A DNA stretch of 52,228 nt, taken from contig JBCBEX010000021.1 of NCBI GenBank assembly GCA_038528235.1, positions 1-52,228 of the forward strand, written 5' to 3'. The translations under genes and the position numbers were made by a program. Below the pieces are notes generated by a model, which searched no databases, was not told the DNA's origin, and saw only the letters and a list, made by a program, of their open reading frames with translations. Below, piece by piece: positions 1-8,114 of this stretch. This DNA comes from JBCBEX01 sp038528235 (GTDB lineage Bacteria > Bacteroidota > Rhodothermia > Rhodothermales > Rubricoccaceae). Each line of letters opens with the position of its first letter. The stretch's first letter is position 1.

Positions 1-216
1 GCGGCTGGCTTCGGCTTCTACCCCAACAAGCAACTCACCACCGGCGAGGGCGGCTGCATCACGACCGACAACGACGTGCTCCATGCGGGCGTCGTGGGCG
101 CGGCCCTGGTTGCGGGCGGAGCGCGCGAACGCCACGAGCGCGTCGTTGTCGGTCGTGATGCAGCCGCCCTCGCCGGTGGTGAGTTGCTTGTTGGGGTAGA
201 AGCCGAAGCCAGCCGC
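1..216. repeat. 76-bp perfect inverted repeat at the left edge (arms 1-76 and 141-216)
   Basis: Bases 1-76 are the exact reverse complement of 141-216, with a 64-base spacer at 77-140. Both arms encode the same aminotransferase segment around the PLP-lysine motif FYPNKQLTTGEGG. The right arm lies in the real minus-strand gene. The left arm is a flipped copy that replaces the expected 3' half of that gene. The repeat runs to base 1 and may extend beyond it. This looks like a fold-back chimera at a contig end rather than a natural element. Confidence 0.93.
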
Positions 217-726
217 GTCGCCCCAGCTACCGATGCGCTGACCGTCGACCGTCGCGCCCGGTGCCTCGCAGGCGTCGTCGATCAGGATGAGGTCGTGCCG
301 CTCGGCGAGCGCCGTGAGCGCGGGCCAGTCGGCGGGCTGCCCGAACACGTCCACGGCGAGGATGCCGCGCGTGCGCTCGGTGATCGTCGTCTCGATCTGT
401 GCCACGTCGATGCCATAGCCGCGCCGCTCGATGTCCACGAAGCGCGGCGTGACCCGTTCGTAGAGCAGCACGTTCGACGACGCCACGAACGAGTAAGGCG
501 TGGTGATGACCTCGTCGCCGGGCTGGAGCCCGAGCCCGCGCACGATGAGGTGCAGCGCCGCGGTGCCGCTACTCACCGCAACGGCGTGCTGCGTCCCCGC
601 AAGATCGGCCATGGCCGCCTCGAAGCGTTCCGTGTAGGGTCCCATTGCCAGACGCCCCGATTGCAGCACGTCGAGGACGTAGCGCTCTTCGAGGGGGCTG
701 AGGTCGGGCTGGGCGAGTGGAAGCAC
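77..726 (-). CDS. DegT/DnrJ/EryC1/StrS aminotransferase, 3' part missing
   Basis: This is a PLP-dependent sugar or cell-surface aminotransferase of the DegT/StrS family (fold type I), which usually aminates a nucleotide keto-sugar. The minus-strand protein begins at a GTG (724-726) with LPLAQPDLSPLEERYVLDVL, the usual N-terminus of the family. It continues through SSGTAALHL (cofactor phosphate binding), an Asp-containing ILIDDACEAPG segment, and FYPNKQLTTGEGG with the Schiff-base lysine. About 216 codons are present against the roughly 370-390 usual for the family. The reading frame is lost as a homologue after RNQGRAHDARMEH, exactly where the left-edge inverted repeat starts, so the break is probably artificial. 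An in-frame ATG at 835-837 would add an Arg-rich leader unlike the family, so GTG is preferred. The substrate cannot be told from the fragment. Confidence 0.85.
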
Positions 727-837
727 GGGGGAGGCGAAGGATGTGCAGGGCGCGTCAAAGTACCCGCAGCCGCGCAGGGGAGTAAAGGGCGACGGGTGAA
801 GAGTGCGCTGTGTTGTACGGAGCCTACGCCGCCGCAT

Positions 838-1158
838 TTAGGACGCATGGGCCTTTCGCATCTGGCGCATCCGGCGGGCGAGCGTGGCAAAGCGCACCAG
901 CCCCACCACGGCGACGACGAGGCCTAGCGAGAACAGCACCACGCCGAGAGCGGTGATGCCAGGACTCCCGGGAAAGAGCTTCGGCAGCGTCACCCCGCCT
1001 GCTACCAGCGCGAGGGCGGTACGGGCGTAGGCTAGCAGCGTGCGTTCGCTGGCTAGCCGCGTGCGTTCGTTCGCCAACGCTGTGCGTTCGTTGGCAAGCT
1101 GTGTGCGCTCGTCCGCCAGGTCGGTGCGGCGGGAGGCAAGGTGCTCGGAGGTAGGCAT
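838..1158 (-). CDS. DUF202 (YidH-like) membrane protein with an N-terminal ERT heptad repeat
   Basis: This is a small inner-membrane protein of the DUF202 family, function unknown. The DUF202 hallmark, an ERTxLAxxRTALAL run entering a first hydrophobic helix, is present (SERTLLAYARTALALVAGG), followed by a second helix (ITALGVVLFSLGLVVAVVGLV) and a basic C-terminal tail. Before it lie near-identical heptads of the form LAxERTx (DLADERT, QLANERT, ALANERT, RLASERT), likely a coiled coil or amphipathic stalk. The start at 1158 is chosen because it leaves about 120 bp for promoters between this gene and the divergent acetyltransferase. An upstream in-frame ATG at 1257 would leave only about 20 bp. 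The family call is firm; the role is unknown. Confidence 0.8.
   Translation of the reverse strand: MPTSEHLASRRTDLADERTQLANERTALANERTRLASERTLLAYARTALALVAGGVTLPKLFPGSPGITALGVVLFSLGLVVAVVGLVRFATLARRMRQMRKAHAS
1019..1144. repeat. Six tandem 21-bp repeats inside the DUF202 gene
   Basis: Successive 21-bp units begin with gtgcg or a close variant at 1019 (diverged), 1040, 1061, 1082, 1103 and 1124. Each encodes one heptad of the ERT repeat on the minus strand. The units at 1040, 1061 and 1082 share gtgcgttcg. Copy number could vary by slippage without breaking the frame. Confidence 0.8.
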
Positions 1159-1278
1159 GTCGGCGAGAGGTAGGCGGACGGACGACACAAGTTCTCGCAC
1201 CCGGCTCGTGGCGGCCAGCGTCGTCTTGCGAAAAAGCCCTACGTTGTTGGCCCCCAATTGCTACCCACCTGCCGTCTC

Positions 1279-1872
1279 ATGACGCTGCCTACTGTCCTGC
1301 CGGTCCTGCGCACGCCCCGGCTCGTGCTGCGCGCACTCGTTCCGTCCGACGCCGACGCGGTCTTCGCGCTGTTCTCGCACCCCGAGGTGATGCGCTACTG
1401 GAGTTGGGCGCCGTGGACGGATCCTGCCGAGGCCGCTCGCTTCATCGAGCAGGACCGGGAGGCGCTCGCCGCCGGGACGTGGCTGCGCTGGGGCTGGGTG
1501 CGCGCTGCAGACGATTCACTCATCGGCGCGTGCGGGCTGTTTGACCTCGACGCCGACAACCAAACAGCGGAGATTGGCTACCTCCTCGTGCAGGACGCGT
1601 GGGGGCACGGCTATGCCGCCGAGGGCGTGGGCGCGGTGCTGCGCTATGGCTTTGAGACGCTCGGGCTGCGCCGCGTCGAGGCCGACATTGATCCGCGCAA
1701 CGTGGCGTCGATCCGGCTCTGCGAGCGCGCAGGCTTCCGCTACGAGGGGCTGCTGCGCGAGCGCTGGTACCTCAACGGCGAGGTCTGCGACACGGCGTTC
1801 TACGGCCTCCTGCGCCGCGAGTGGATGCCGTACGTCCACCCCGACGCCTCTGCCATCGCCTCCAACTCATGA
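1279..1872 (+). CDS. GNAT-family N-acetyltransferase (RimJ/RimL type)
   Basis: This cytoplasmic acetyltransferase transfers acetyl from acetyl-CoA to an amine, in this subfamily often a protein N-terminus or a small amine. The protein opens with LRTPRLVLRALVPSDADAVFALFSHPEVMRYW, the classic Acetyltransf_3 start. It continues with IGYLLVQDAWGHGYAAEGVGAVL, a variant of the acetyl-CoA pyrophosphate-binding loop, and ends with RRVEADIDPRNVASIRLCERAGFRYEGLLRE, the conserved C-terminal half. At 197 residues the length is normal. The ATG at 1279 fits the family N-terminus better than the one at 1258. Its stop overlaps the next gene in an ATGA, so the two are probably translationally coupled. The substrate is unknown. 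Confidence 0.87.
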   Translation: MTLPTVLPVLRTPRLVLRALVPSDADAVFALFSHPEVMRYWSWAPWTDPAEAARFIEQDREALAAGTWLRWGWVRAADDSLIGACGLFDLDADNQTAEIGYLLVQDAWGHGYAAEGVGAVLRYGFETLGLRRVEADIDPRNVASIRLCERAGFRYEGLLRERWYLNGEVCDTAFYGLLRREWMPYVHPDASAIASNS

Positions 1873-2672
1873 CGCTCGTCCGCTCCTTCGTACTCTCGTT
1901 GTTTCTGCTCGTCTCAGCACCGACGCTCCTCGCTCAGGAGGCGCGGCGCATCGTGACGTTGCCCATTGGCACCGGCGTAGTCCGCGTGGTGGTCACCGAA
2001 CAGCCAGGCTGCGACGTGGACGTGCTCGTCCTGCACGACAACGAGAACACGGGCGTCGAGGCCGCGCGTGCCGTGATTGCCGAGCGCGGCGGTCGGCTCG
2101 TCGATCTCCAGCACACCGGGGCCCGCAACCTCGCGTTCGCGCTCCGCAACGCACCGGGCAATGGGAGCCGGGTCGATTCGTTCGCCGCTGACTCGTTCGT
2201 GGTAGACCCGAACCGCGTGTTCACCGACGCCGGGGCGGGGGCCTCGCTGGCAAGCCTCTCGCGCGACACGCCCGAGGCGCGGCGGGCCGTCCGCCGCTTC
2301 GCCGAACGCCTGCTCGCCCTCTATGGCAAGCCTGTCGTGGTCGTGACCGCCCACAACAACACCGAGGGTCGCTACGCCGCCACGAGCTACGCCACCGACG
2401 GCCCCTACGCCGAGGACGCCGCCGGGCTTCACCTCGCTCCGGGAGCCGACGCCGATGACTTCTTCTTCGTCACCAACCGCGCGCTCCTCGACACGCTCGC
2501 CGAAGCCGGGTTCAATGCGGTACTCCAAGCCGACACGGCGACAGACGACGGCTCCCTCTCGGTGTGGGCCGCGCAGCAGGGCGTGCCCTACGTGAATGTG
2601 GAGGCGCAGCACGGGCACGTTGCCGAGCAGACGCGCATGATGCATGCGCTGTGGGACGTGCTCTGCGAGTGA
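1869..2672 (+). CDS. Exported protein with an HDNE motif, function unknown
   Basis: The gene overlaps the acetyltransferase stop by 4 bp. The 267-residue product has a clear signal peptide (MTLVRSFVLSLFLLVSAPTLLA, cut before QEA). The mature part shows VLVLHDNENTGVEAARAVI, then VDLQHTGARNLAF, FVVDPNRVFTDAG, VVVVTAHNN, and near the C-terminus VNVEAQHGHVAEQ. The spaced His, Glu and Asp residues in hydrophobic strand contexts suggest a metal-dependent amidohydrolase or carboxypeptidase-like fold (N-formylglutamate amidohydrolase or succinylglutamate desuccinylase types come to mind). I cannot assign it firmly. Periplasmic location is inferred from the signal peptide only. Confidence 0.65.
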   Translation: MTLVRSFVLSLFLLVSAPTLLAQEARRIVTLPIGTGVVRVVVTEQPGCDVDVLVLHDNENTGVEAARAVIAERGGRLVDLQHTGARNLAFALRNAPGNGSRVDSFAADSFVVDPNRVFTDAGAGASLASLSRDTPEARRAVRRFAERLLALYGKPVVVVTAHNNTEGRYAATSYATDGPYAEDAAGLHLAPGADADDFFFVTNRALLDTLAEAGFNAVLQADTATDDGSLSVWAAQQGVPYVNVEAQHGHVAEQTRMMHALWDVLCE

Positions 2673-2727
2673 ATGGGGAGCGGCGCGCGACGTAGCTTGC
2701 GGCCCCATCTCGCCAGCCCATCGTCCC

Positions 2728-3216
2728 ATGCCTCGTCCGCTCCGCCTCGCCTGTCTTTTCCTCGTACTCGGTAGCGTCGGCTGCGTGAGCGTGTCCGTCG
2801 AGCGGGAGCCGCCTGCGGTGAATGAGGACGGGGTGCCGCGCCTCGTCTTTGAACATCAGGCGCTTCAGGTGGCCGACCTCGACCGCAGCGCGGCGTTCTA
2901 CACGGGCACGCTCGGCCTCGCCGAAATCCCGACGCCGCCCGGCGCGCGCGGCATCCGCTGGTTCGAGCTGGGCGATGGCCTCCAGTTGCACCTCATCGAG
3001 AACGACGCCGCGCAGACGATCCCGAAGGGCACCCACCTCGCCCTCGCCACGCCCGACATCGACGCGCTCGCGGCGTACCTCGACGCGCAGGGCGTCCTGT
3101 ACTTCGATTGGCCGGGTGTGGCGTCCACGATCAGCACGCGCGGCGACGGCATCCGGCAGGTCTACATCCGGGACCCCGACGGCCACTGGATCGAGATCAA
3201 CAACGTCGAGCGGTAG
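2728..3216 (+). CDS. VOC (glyoxalase/bleomycin-resistance) domain lipoprotein
   Basis: The product is 162 residues. The N-terminus MPRPLRLACLFLVLGSVGC is a lipoprotein-like signal with cysteine 19 as likely lipid anchor, although the residue at -3 is Ser rather than Leu. The rest is one vicinal-oxygen-chelate domain: FEHQALQVADLDRSAAFYTGTLGL at the start, then FELGDGLQLHLIEN, THLALATPDIDALAAYL, and IRQVYIRDPDGHWIEINNV at the end. The His, Glu and His/Glu positions expected to hold a divalent metal are visible. A membrane-anchored periplasmic VOC protein is less common than the cytoplasmic form. The ATG at 2728 is preferred over one at 2644 because it starts the signal peptide. The substrate is unknown. 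Confidence 0.82.
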   Translation: MPRPLRLACLFLVLGSVGCVSVSVEREPPAVNEDGVPRLVFEHQALQVADLDRSAAFYTGTLGLAEIPTPPGARGIRWFELGDGLQLHLIENDAAQTIPKGTHLALATPDIDALAAYLDAQGVLYFDWPGVASTISTRGDGIRQVYIRDPDGHWIEINNVER

Positions 3217-3250
3217 GTCTGGCGGAGCAGTAGCGTGCCTGTGTGACGGC

Positions 3251-5716
3251 TCACGCGCGGTGCAGTCGCCCGTCGGCGTCGCGGGCGTAGGGCACCCACG
3301 CGAGCGCGAGCGTTCCAACATGCATGTCGGTCTGCTTCGCCTTCACCTCCACCGTCTCCAACGGCTGGATCTCCGGCGCGTCGAGGTCGACCATCTCGAG
3401 TTCGCGGAGTAGTTCCGCGTCGAGGTCGGCGTACTGCGCCTTAAGGTCGTCAAGCTTCTTCTCGGCGCGCGCCACATCGTCCGACTCCTTGCGCATCCGC
3501 CCCGCGCTGCGGGCGGCGGTCCCGATCTTGTTGACCGTCGTGCGGCTCATGCGGCGGCTCCCGAGGAACGCGCCCAACAGCGACACACCGACGTTGACGA
3601 CCGTATCGAGCTTCTTCTGCGACGCCTGCGACGCTTCCCGGGCGACGCGCTCCTCAGCGGCGCGCATCTTCGTTTCGAGCGCGTCGAGCTTCTTCTGAAA
3701 CCGCTCGCGGAGGTCGGCCTTGCGGCGGTCGCGGTCGGCGCGGGCGAGGTCGGCCAGGCGGGCGCGGAAGGTGCGCTCGTCCTCGCCGGGGTGCGAGATG
3801 GTTTTGAGGCCTTTGTGTTGGAAGAGCGTCAGCGGGCGTTCGTGCTGAAGCCACCGCTTGAGTGCGCGCTCCCACTTGGCATACGACCCCGCGTCCGCGA
3901 GCGCCGATGGCAGCGAGGCAAACGAAGCCCCGTCGTGTGGCCCCGTCTCGGTGGTAGGCTTCGATGCGAGAGGCTCGGCGTTCTCGAAGTCCGGCGCGTC
4001 GCCATCGACTTCGGCGAGAAGTAGGGTGCTCGCCGTGTGGTCGAGGTTGAGCGACTTGCGGGCGAACGGTACTTCGGCGTGGGCGAGTAGGTGCGGCACG
4101 TAGGTCAACCCAGTCCCATCGCTCCCTCCCATTGTCGCAAGGAACACCTCCGGCACATCCCCAGGTACGGCTGGACGCCCCCCAACTCCGGCGCTGCTCG
4201 TCTCGTTTCGGTGTGCCACCTGCGAAGCCGGACGTGCGGCCACTGGCTTCGCCGCCCCGTCACCTTGGCTCTCCGGCTCGCCACGGCCCTCCATGAGCGT
4301 CCCGATCTGCGAGCGCGTGAGCGGCCCGGCGAGATAGGACAGCACCCAGCGCGTCTCGAAGACCTGCGGTGCCGACTCGTGGACGTTGTGCAGCAGGAAC
4401 CGCCGCTTACCGAGGCCCGAGAGGAGCGTGTCCATCGTGCTGCGGTCGAGGCCGCCGGGCGTGGCGCCTTCGAGGCCGTCGAGGAGCCGCGCCTTGTCGC
4501 GCTCCGTCTGGAGGCGGCCCACGAACCACGTCCCGCAGTTCGAGAGCGCCTTGTAGTCGAGATCGACGGGGTTCTGCGTGGCGAGGATGAGCCCGACGCC
4601 GTAGGCGCGGGCCTGCTTGAGGAGCGTCAGGAAGAGCGGCTTCGTGGGCGGGTTGCCCTGCGGCGGGAGGTAGCCGAACACCTCGTCCATGTAGAGGATA
4701 GCCCGGAGGCTGCCCGTGCCCGGCTGCTGCCGCATCCACGCGATGAGTTCGGTGAGCAGCTTCGTGACGAAGAACTGCCGCTCCGCCTCGCCGAGGTGCG
4801 CGATGGAGCAGATCGAGACGCGTGGGGTGCCGTCCTGCTTATGGAGCAGCCGCGCCACGTCGAGCGGCTCGCCCTCGCCCCACGCCGCAAAGCCCGGCGA
4901 GGCGAGGAGGCCGTTGAGGCGCATGGCGAGCTTGCCCCGGTCGCGCTCGGGGAAGAACGTGTCCACGTCGAGCACGCCGAGCTGCTGGAACGGTGGCGCC
5001 TGGAGGGCGCGGATGAGGTCAGCGAGCGTGAGGCTGCGCCCTGCTGCCCAGGCATCGCCGACGACGCGCGCGAGGAAGATGTGCTCGGGGGCCTGCATCG
5101 GGTCGGCCTCGACGCCCGCGAGCGCGAGCACGCCCGAGACGGTCGCCTCGATACGCTCGGGGTACAGGTCCGCATCTTCCAGCAGTGCGTCGCCGGGTGG
5201 GTCGAACGACTTGAGCACCGAGAGCGGCAGGCCCGCCGACGAGCCGGGCGTGTAGATCGCGAGGTCGGCGGTATCGCGAAGCCGCTGGATACGCTCGGGC
5301 GCCTGGCCCCACTTCGCGAGGCCGCCCGTCCAGAGGTCGGCCGTGGCGGCGGCGTGCTCGTCGGTGGTGCGGCCCTGGCGCTGGGCCTCCTGCGCGTCCA
5401 CCCAGGGGGCAAAGTCAGCGGGGGCGAGGTCCGGGAAGGTCAACAACAGGTTGCCGAGGTCGCCCTTCGGGTCGACGGCGATCACGGGAATGCGGTCCAG
5501 CGCGGCCTCTTCGATGAGCCCGATGCCGAGGCCCGTCTTGCCGCTGCCCGTCATGCCGATGATGGCGGCGTGCGTGGTGAGGTCGGCGGCGTCGTAGAGG
5601 ACGGGCGCGTCGGCGGGGCGCTCGGCGAGCCGTTCGCCCGTGGCCGGGTCGATGGGCGCGCCGAGGTAGAACGTGCCGAGGCCCTCGAAGGCGGATTTGG
5701 TAGAGGCGGCGGACAT
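3251..5716 (-). CDS. HerA/DUF87-type ATP-binding protein with a long C-terminal coiled coil
   Basis: This is an 821-residue P-loop ATPase of the HerA/FtsK superfamily, which includes DNA translocases and helicase-like proteins. The Walker A motif IIGMTGSGKTGLGIGL lies near residue 55 and is followed by VIAVDPKGDLGNLL. A Walker B-like strand AILYMDEVFGYLPP and the conserved LILATQNPVDLDYKALSNCGTWFVGRL are near residues 340-405. From about residue 640 the protein becomes highly charged and helical (KKLDALETKMRAAEERVARE), interrupted by a short glycine-rich hydrophobic stretch (VGVSLLGAFLGSRRM), and then helical again. No NurA partner nuclease is adjacent. It is divergent from the small gene at 5854, with an octamer array between them. 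The role is probably DNA or cell-envelope related but is not known. Confidence 0.83.
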   Translation of the reverse strand: MSAASTKSAFEGLGTFYLGAPIDPATGERLAERPADAPVLYDAADLTTHAAIIGMTGSGKTGLGIGLIEEAALDRIPVIAVDPKGDLGNLLLTFPDLAPADFAPWVDAQEAQRQGRTTDEHAAATADLWTGGLAKWGQAPERIQRLRDTADLAIYTPGSSAGLPLSVLKSFDPPGDALLEDADLYPERIEATVSGVLALAGVEADPMQAPEHIFLARVVGDAWAAGRSLTLADLIRALQAPPFQQLGVLDVDTFFPERDRGKLAMRLNGLLASPGFAAWGEGEPLDVARLLHKQDGTPRVSICSIAHLGEAERQFFVTKLLTELIAWMRQQPGTGSLRAILYMDEVFGYLPPQGNPPTKPLFLTLLKQARAYGVGLILATQNPVDLDYKALSNCGTWFVGRLQTERDKARLLDGLEGATPGGLDRSTMDTLLSGLGKRRFLLHNVHESAPQVFETRWVLSYLAGPLTRSQIGTLMEGRGEPESQGDGAAKPVAARPASQVAHRNETSSAGVGGRPAVPGDVPEVFLATMGGSDGTGLTYVPHLLAHAEVPFARKSLNLDHTASTLLLAEVDGDAPDFENAEPLASKPTTETGPHDGASFASLPSALADAGSYAKWERALKRWLQHERPLTLFQHKGLKTISHPGEDERTFRARLADLARADRDRRKADLRERFQKKLDALETKMRAAEERVAREASQASQKKLDTVVNVGVSLLGAFLGSRRMSRTTVNKIGTAARSAGRMRKESDDVARAEKKLDDLKAQYADLDAELLRELEMVDLDAPEIQPLETVEVKAKQTDMHVGTLALAWVPYARDADGRLHRA

Positions 5717-5752
5717 AGAAGTGCAGGAGGCGTGGGGAGCGGAGGTACACGG

Positions 5753-5846
5753 GATGGAAAGATCGGGGAAACGGCGATCCGGGGAAACGGCGAGCGGGCG
5801 AAGCGGCGTTTTGCCGCTGAGATGTCATCGCCGCCGCCTTTCCATC
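5753..5846. repeat. Degenerate octamer array with a 9-bp inverted flank
   Basis: Six contiguous 8-bp units occupy 5764-5811: CGGGGAAA, CGGCGATC, CGGGGAAA, CGGCGAGC, GGGCGAAG, CGGCGTTT. GATGGAAAG (5753-5761) is repeated in inverse as CTTTCCATC (5838-5846), giving the whole block dyad symmetry. It lies between the divergent starts of the HerA-like gene and the 98-residue gene, so it must share space with their promoters. Confidence 0.6.
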
Positions 5847-5853
5847 TGCCTCT

Positions 5854-6150
5854 GTGACCCGCACCGACCTCGAAGCCCGTTACCTCACCCTCATGCGCGA
5901 CGTGCTGCCCGCGCAGGCGCGCGCCGAGGGGTGGCCGATCCGTTACGACCACTGCTTCATGCGCGTCGCGCTCGACCACGTGTTCGGGGACGCCTGGTAC
6001 GCGCACGTCGAGCGCCGCCCGGCCTACCAGCACCTCACGGATCACCAACTCGCCGAGGCCGTCCGCCACGCCGAGGCCATGCGCGACGGCGGGAAGACAA
6101 CCGTAGCGGCGATGAACCGGCAGAGCCTCCGCTGGCGCGGCAAGGTCTGA
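5854..6150 (+). CDS. Small conserved-looking cytoplasmic protein, function unknown
   Basis: The protein has 98 residues, starting at GTG. It has no signal peptide or membrane segment. Notable runs are LEARYLTLMRDVLPAQARAEGWPIRYDHCFMRVALDHVFGDAWYAHV and the C-terminal AAMNRQSLRWRGKV, which looks like a compact helical domain with a CFMR core. It is coding-like in composition and divergent from the HerA-like gene. An internal ATG 13 codons in is a possible alternative start. I recall similar small proteins annotated loosely as acetyltransferase-related, but no acetyl-CoA motif is visible, so no function is given. Confidence 0.6.
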   Translation: MTRTDLEARYLTLMRDVLPAQARAEGWPIRYDHCFMRVALDHVFGDAWYAHVERRPAYQHLTDHQLAEAVRHAEAMRDGGKTTVAAMNRQSLRWRGKV

Positions 6151-6349
6151 CGAGCGATCCCACTGTGGCGCGAGGTGGCTGCCTCAGCCCAGGCACGGCC
6201 TCGTGAAAGAGCGCCGGTGGCCACCTCCGTCGTTCCTGCGTCGCATCTTCGCGCGTACTTTCTCGCCGCCACGCGATCCGCGGCGTCTCGCGCGGAATAC
6301 AACGGCCCCGGCTCGTACTATCGGCTACGAACCAGCCCGCTCAGGCCGG

Positions 6350-6377
6350 CCTTCTGCCTTCACCCTTCTGCCTTCCC
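6350..6377. repeat. Four heptamers directly upstream of recN
   Basis: Units CCTTCTG, CCTTCAC, CCTTCTG and CCTTCCC run head to tail and end 3 bases before the recN ATG. They occupy the place where a ribosome-binding site would normally lie, and no purine-rich Shine-Dalgarno is seen. They share the CCTTCNN form with the ACCTTCG array at the right end of the window. The rest of 6151-6380 shows no gene. Confidence 0.7.
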
Positions 6378-6380
6378 GCC

Positions 6381-8111
6381 ATGCTTCGCACGCTGCGCGT
6401 CCGCGACTACGCGATCATCGACCGGCTCGAAGTCGAGTTCGACAGCGGGCTGAACATCATCACGGGCGAGACGGGCGCGGGCAAGTCGATTCTGCTCGGC
6501 GCGCTCAAGCTCATCCTCGGCGAGCGGGCGTCGCTGGAGGCGATCCGCACGGGCGCGAAGAAGGCCATCATCGAGGGCGTCTTCGACGACGCGGGCTCGG
6601 CGCGCATGACGGCGCTCCTGGACCAGCACGAGATCGAGGCGATGGGCGGCGGTATGCTGATCGTCCGTCGCGAGGTGACGGCGTCGCACAGCCGCGCCTT
6701 CGTCAACGACACGCCCGCCACGCTCGGCGTGCTCAAGAACGTCGCCGCCAACCTCATCGACCTGCACGGGCAGCACGAGCACCAGTCGCTCCTCGACGCC
6801 GAGACGCACGGCGCGTTGCTCGACGACTTCGGCGGCCTCGGCGGGCTCGTGGAGACCTACCGTAAGCGCTACGCTGAGGTGCAGCACCTCACCCGCGAGC
6901 GCGACAGCCTCCGCAAGCGCGAAGCCGCCCTCGCCCAGCAGAAGGAACTCTTCGCCTTCCAGATTGAGGAGATCGACCGCACGGCCCCGCAACTCGGCGA
7001 GCAGGAAGAGCTGGAAGCCGAGCGCCGCGTCCTCGAAAACGCTGAGCGGCTCTACGAGGCGACCTCGCAGCTCTACACGCTGCTGTTTGAGTCCGAAAAC
7101 AGCGTCTACGACCAACTCGTCGTCGCGCGCAACGAACTCCAGGACCTCGCCCGCATCGACGCGGGGTTCGACGACACGCTCGACGAGGTGCGCACCGCCG
7201 AGATCACGATCGGCGAGGCGACGCAGTTTCTGCAGGACTACAACGCGCGCATCGAGTTCAACCCTGAGCGCCTCGACGAAATCCGCGAGCGCCTCGGCGA
7301 ACTCGACTACCTCAAGCGGAAGTACGGCGGCACCATCGAGTCCGTCCTGGAACACCGCGCCGAGATCGGCGAGACGTTCGCGCTCGCCAGCGACTTCGCA
7401 GGCGCGCTCCAGCGGCTCGACGCGAAGATCGACGACGCACGCGAGTCGCTCGGACGCGCCGCGCAGCGGCTCACGGTCAAGCGCCACGAGGTCGGCGAGC
7501 GCACGCAGGAGATGATCCAGGTCGAGCTCGCCACGCTCGGGATGCCGCACGCGCGCTTCGAGGTGCGCATCGCCCAACAGCCCGACGCCGATGGCTGGAT
7601 CGTGCTGCCCGGCGGCGACGAGCGCCTGCGCGCCTTCCCCGACGGCGCGGACGTGGTCGAGTTCTACATCTCGGCCAACCCCGGCGAGGACCCGAAGCCG
7701 CTCGTCAAGGTCGCCTCCGGCGGCGAGGTCAGCCGCGTGATGCTCGCGCTCAAGACGATCCTCGCCAAGAGCGACCGCCTCCCGATCATGGTGTTCGACG
7801 AGATCGACACGGGCATCTCCGGCACGATTGCGAGGCGTGTCGGCGAGACGATGCGCCGGCTCGCGCGCTACCACCAGATCATCGCCATCACGCATCTGCC
7901 GCAGGTGGCGTCGCTCGGCGACCTGCACTTCGCCGTCGAGAAAGAGATCGACGCTGATGCCGAGGGCGCGATGCGCACCCGCACCTCGATCCGCCGCCTC
8001 GACGACGCCGAGCGTGCGGAGGCCGTCGCGAAGCTGCTTGCGGGCGAAGACCTCTCCGATGCCGTCCTCCAGAGCGCCCGCGAACTCATCGAAGCGGGAC
8101 GCGAGGAGTAG
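6381..8111 (+). CDS. recN: DNA repair protein RecN
   Basis: RecN is an SMC-like ATPase acting early in recombinational repair of double-strand breaks, holding broken DNA ends together. The 576-residue protein has Walker A GETGAGKS at residues 29-36 after a typical N-terminus (MLRTLRVRDYAIIDRLEVEF) and IDLHGQHEHQSLLD near residue 130. A central coiled-coil region (about 160-370) precedes the ABC signature ASGGEVSRVMLALK near residue 446 and the Walker B/D-loop IMVFDEIDTGISG near 470. Length is slightly above the usual 550. It ends 3 bp from the convergent gene at 8115, so the two transcripts must overlap unless each stops inside the other gene. Confidence 0.97.
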   Translation: MLRTLRVRDYAIIDRLEVEFDSGLNIITGETGAGKSILLGALKLILGERASLEAIRTGAKKAIIEGVFDDAGSARMTALLDQHEIEAMGGGMLIVRREVTASHSRAFVNDTPATLGVLKNVAANLIDLHGQHEHQSLLDAETHGALLDDFGGLGGLVETYRKRYAEVQHLTRERDSLRKREAALAQQKELFAFQIEEIDRTAPQLGEQEELEAERRVLENAERLYEATSQLYTLLFESENSVYDQLVVARNELQDLARIDAGFDDTLDEVRTAEITIGEATQFLQDYNARIEFNPERLDEIRERLGELDYLKRKYGGTIESVLEHRAEIGETFALASDFAGALQRLDAKIDDARESLGRAAQRLTVKRHEVGERTQEMIQVELATLGMPHARFEVRIAQQPDADGWIVLPGGDERLRAFPDGADVVEFYISANPGEDPKPLVKVASGGEVSRVMLALKTILAKSDRLPIMVFDEIDTGISGTIARRVGETMRRLARYHQIIAITHLPQVASLGDLHFAVEKEIDADAEGAMRTRTSIRRLDDAERAEAVAKLLAGEDLSDAVLQSARELIEAGREE

Positions 8112-8114
8112 CGC

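Noticed and set aside
1..76. Second, plus-strand aminotransferase gene fragment at the left edge
   Set aside because: It is an exact inverse copy of the minus-strand gene interior and is better explained as a fold-back artefact than as a separate paralogue.
4091..5857. Plus-strand frame of 588 codons opposite the HerA-like ATPase
   Set aside because: The minus strand holds an intact P-loop ATPase with Walker motifs; the + frame is a compositional shadow.
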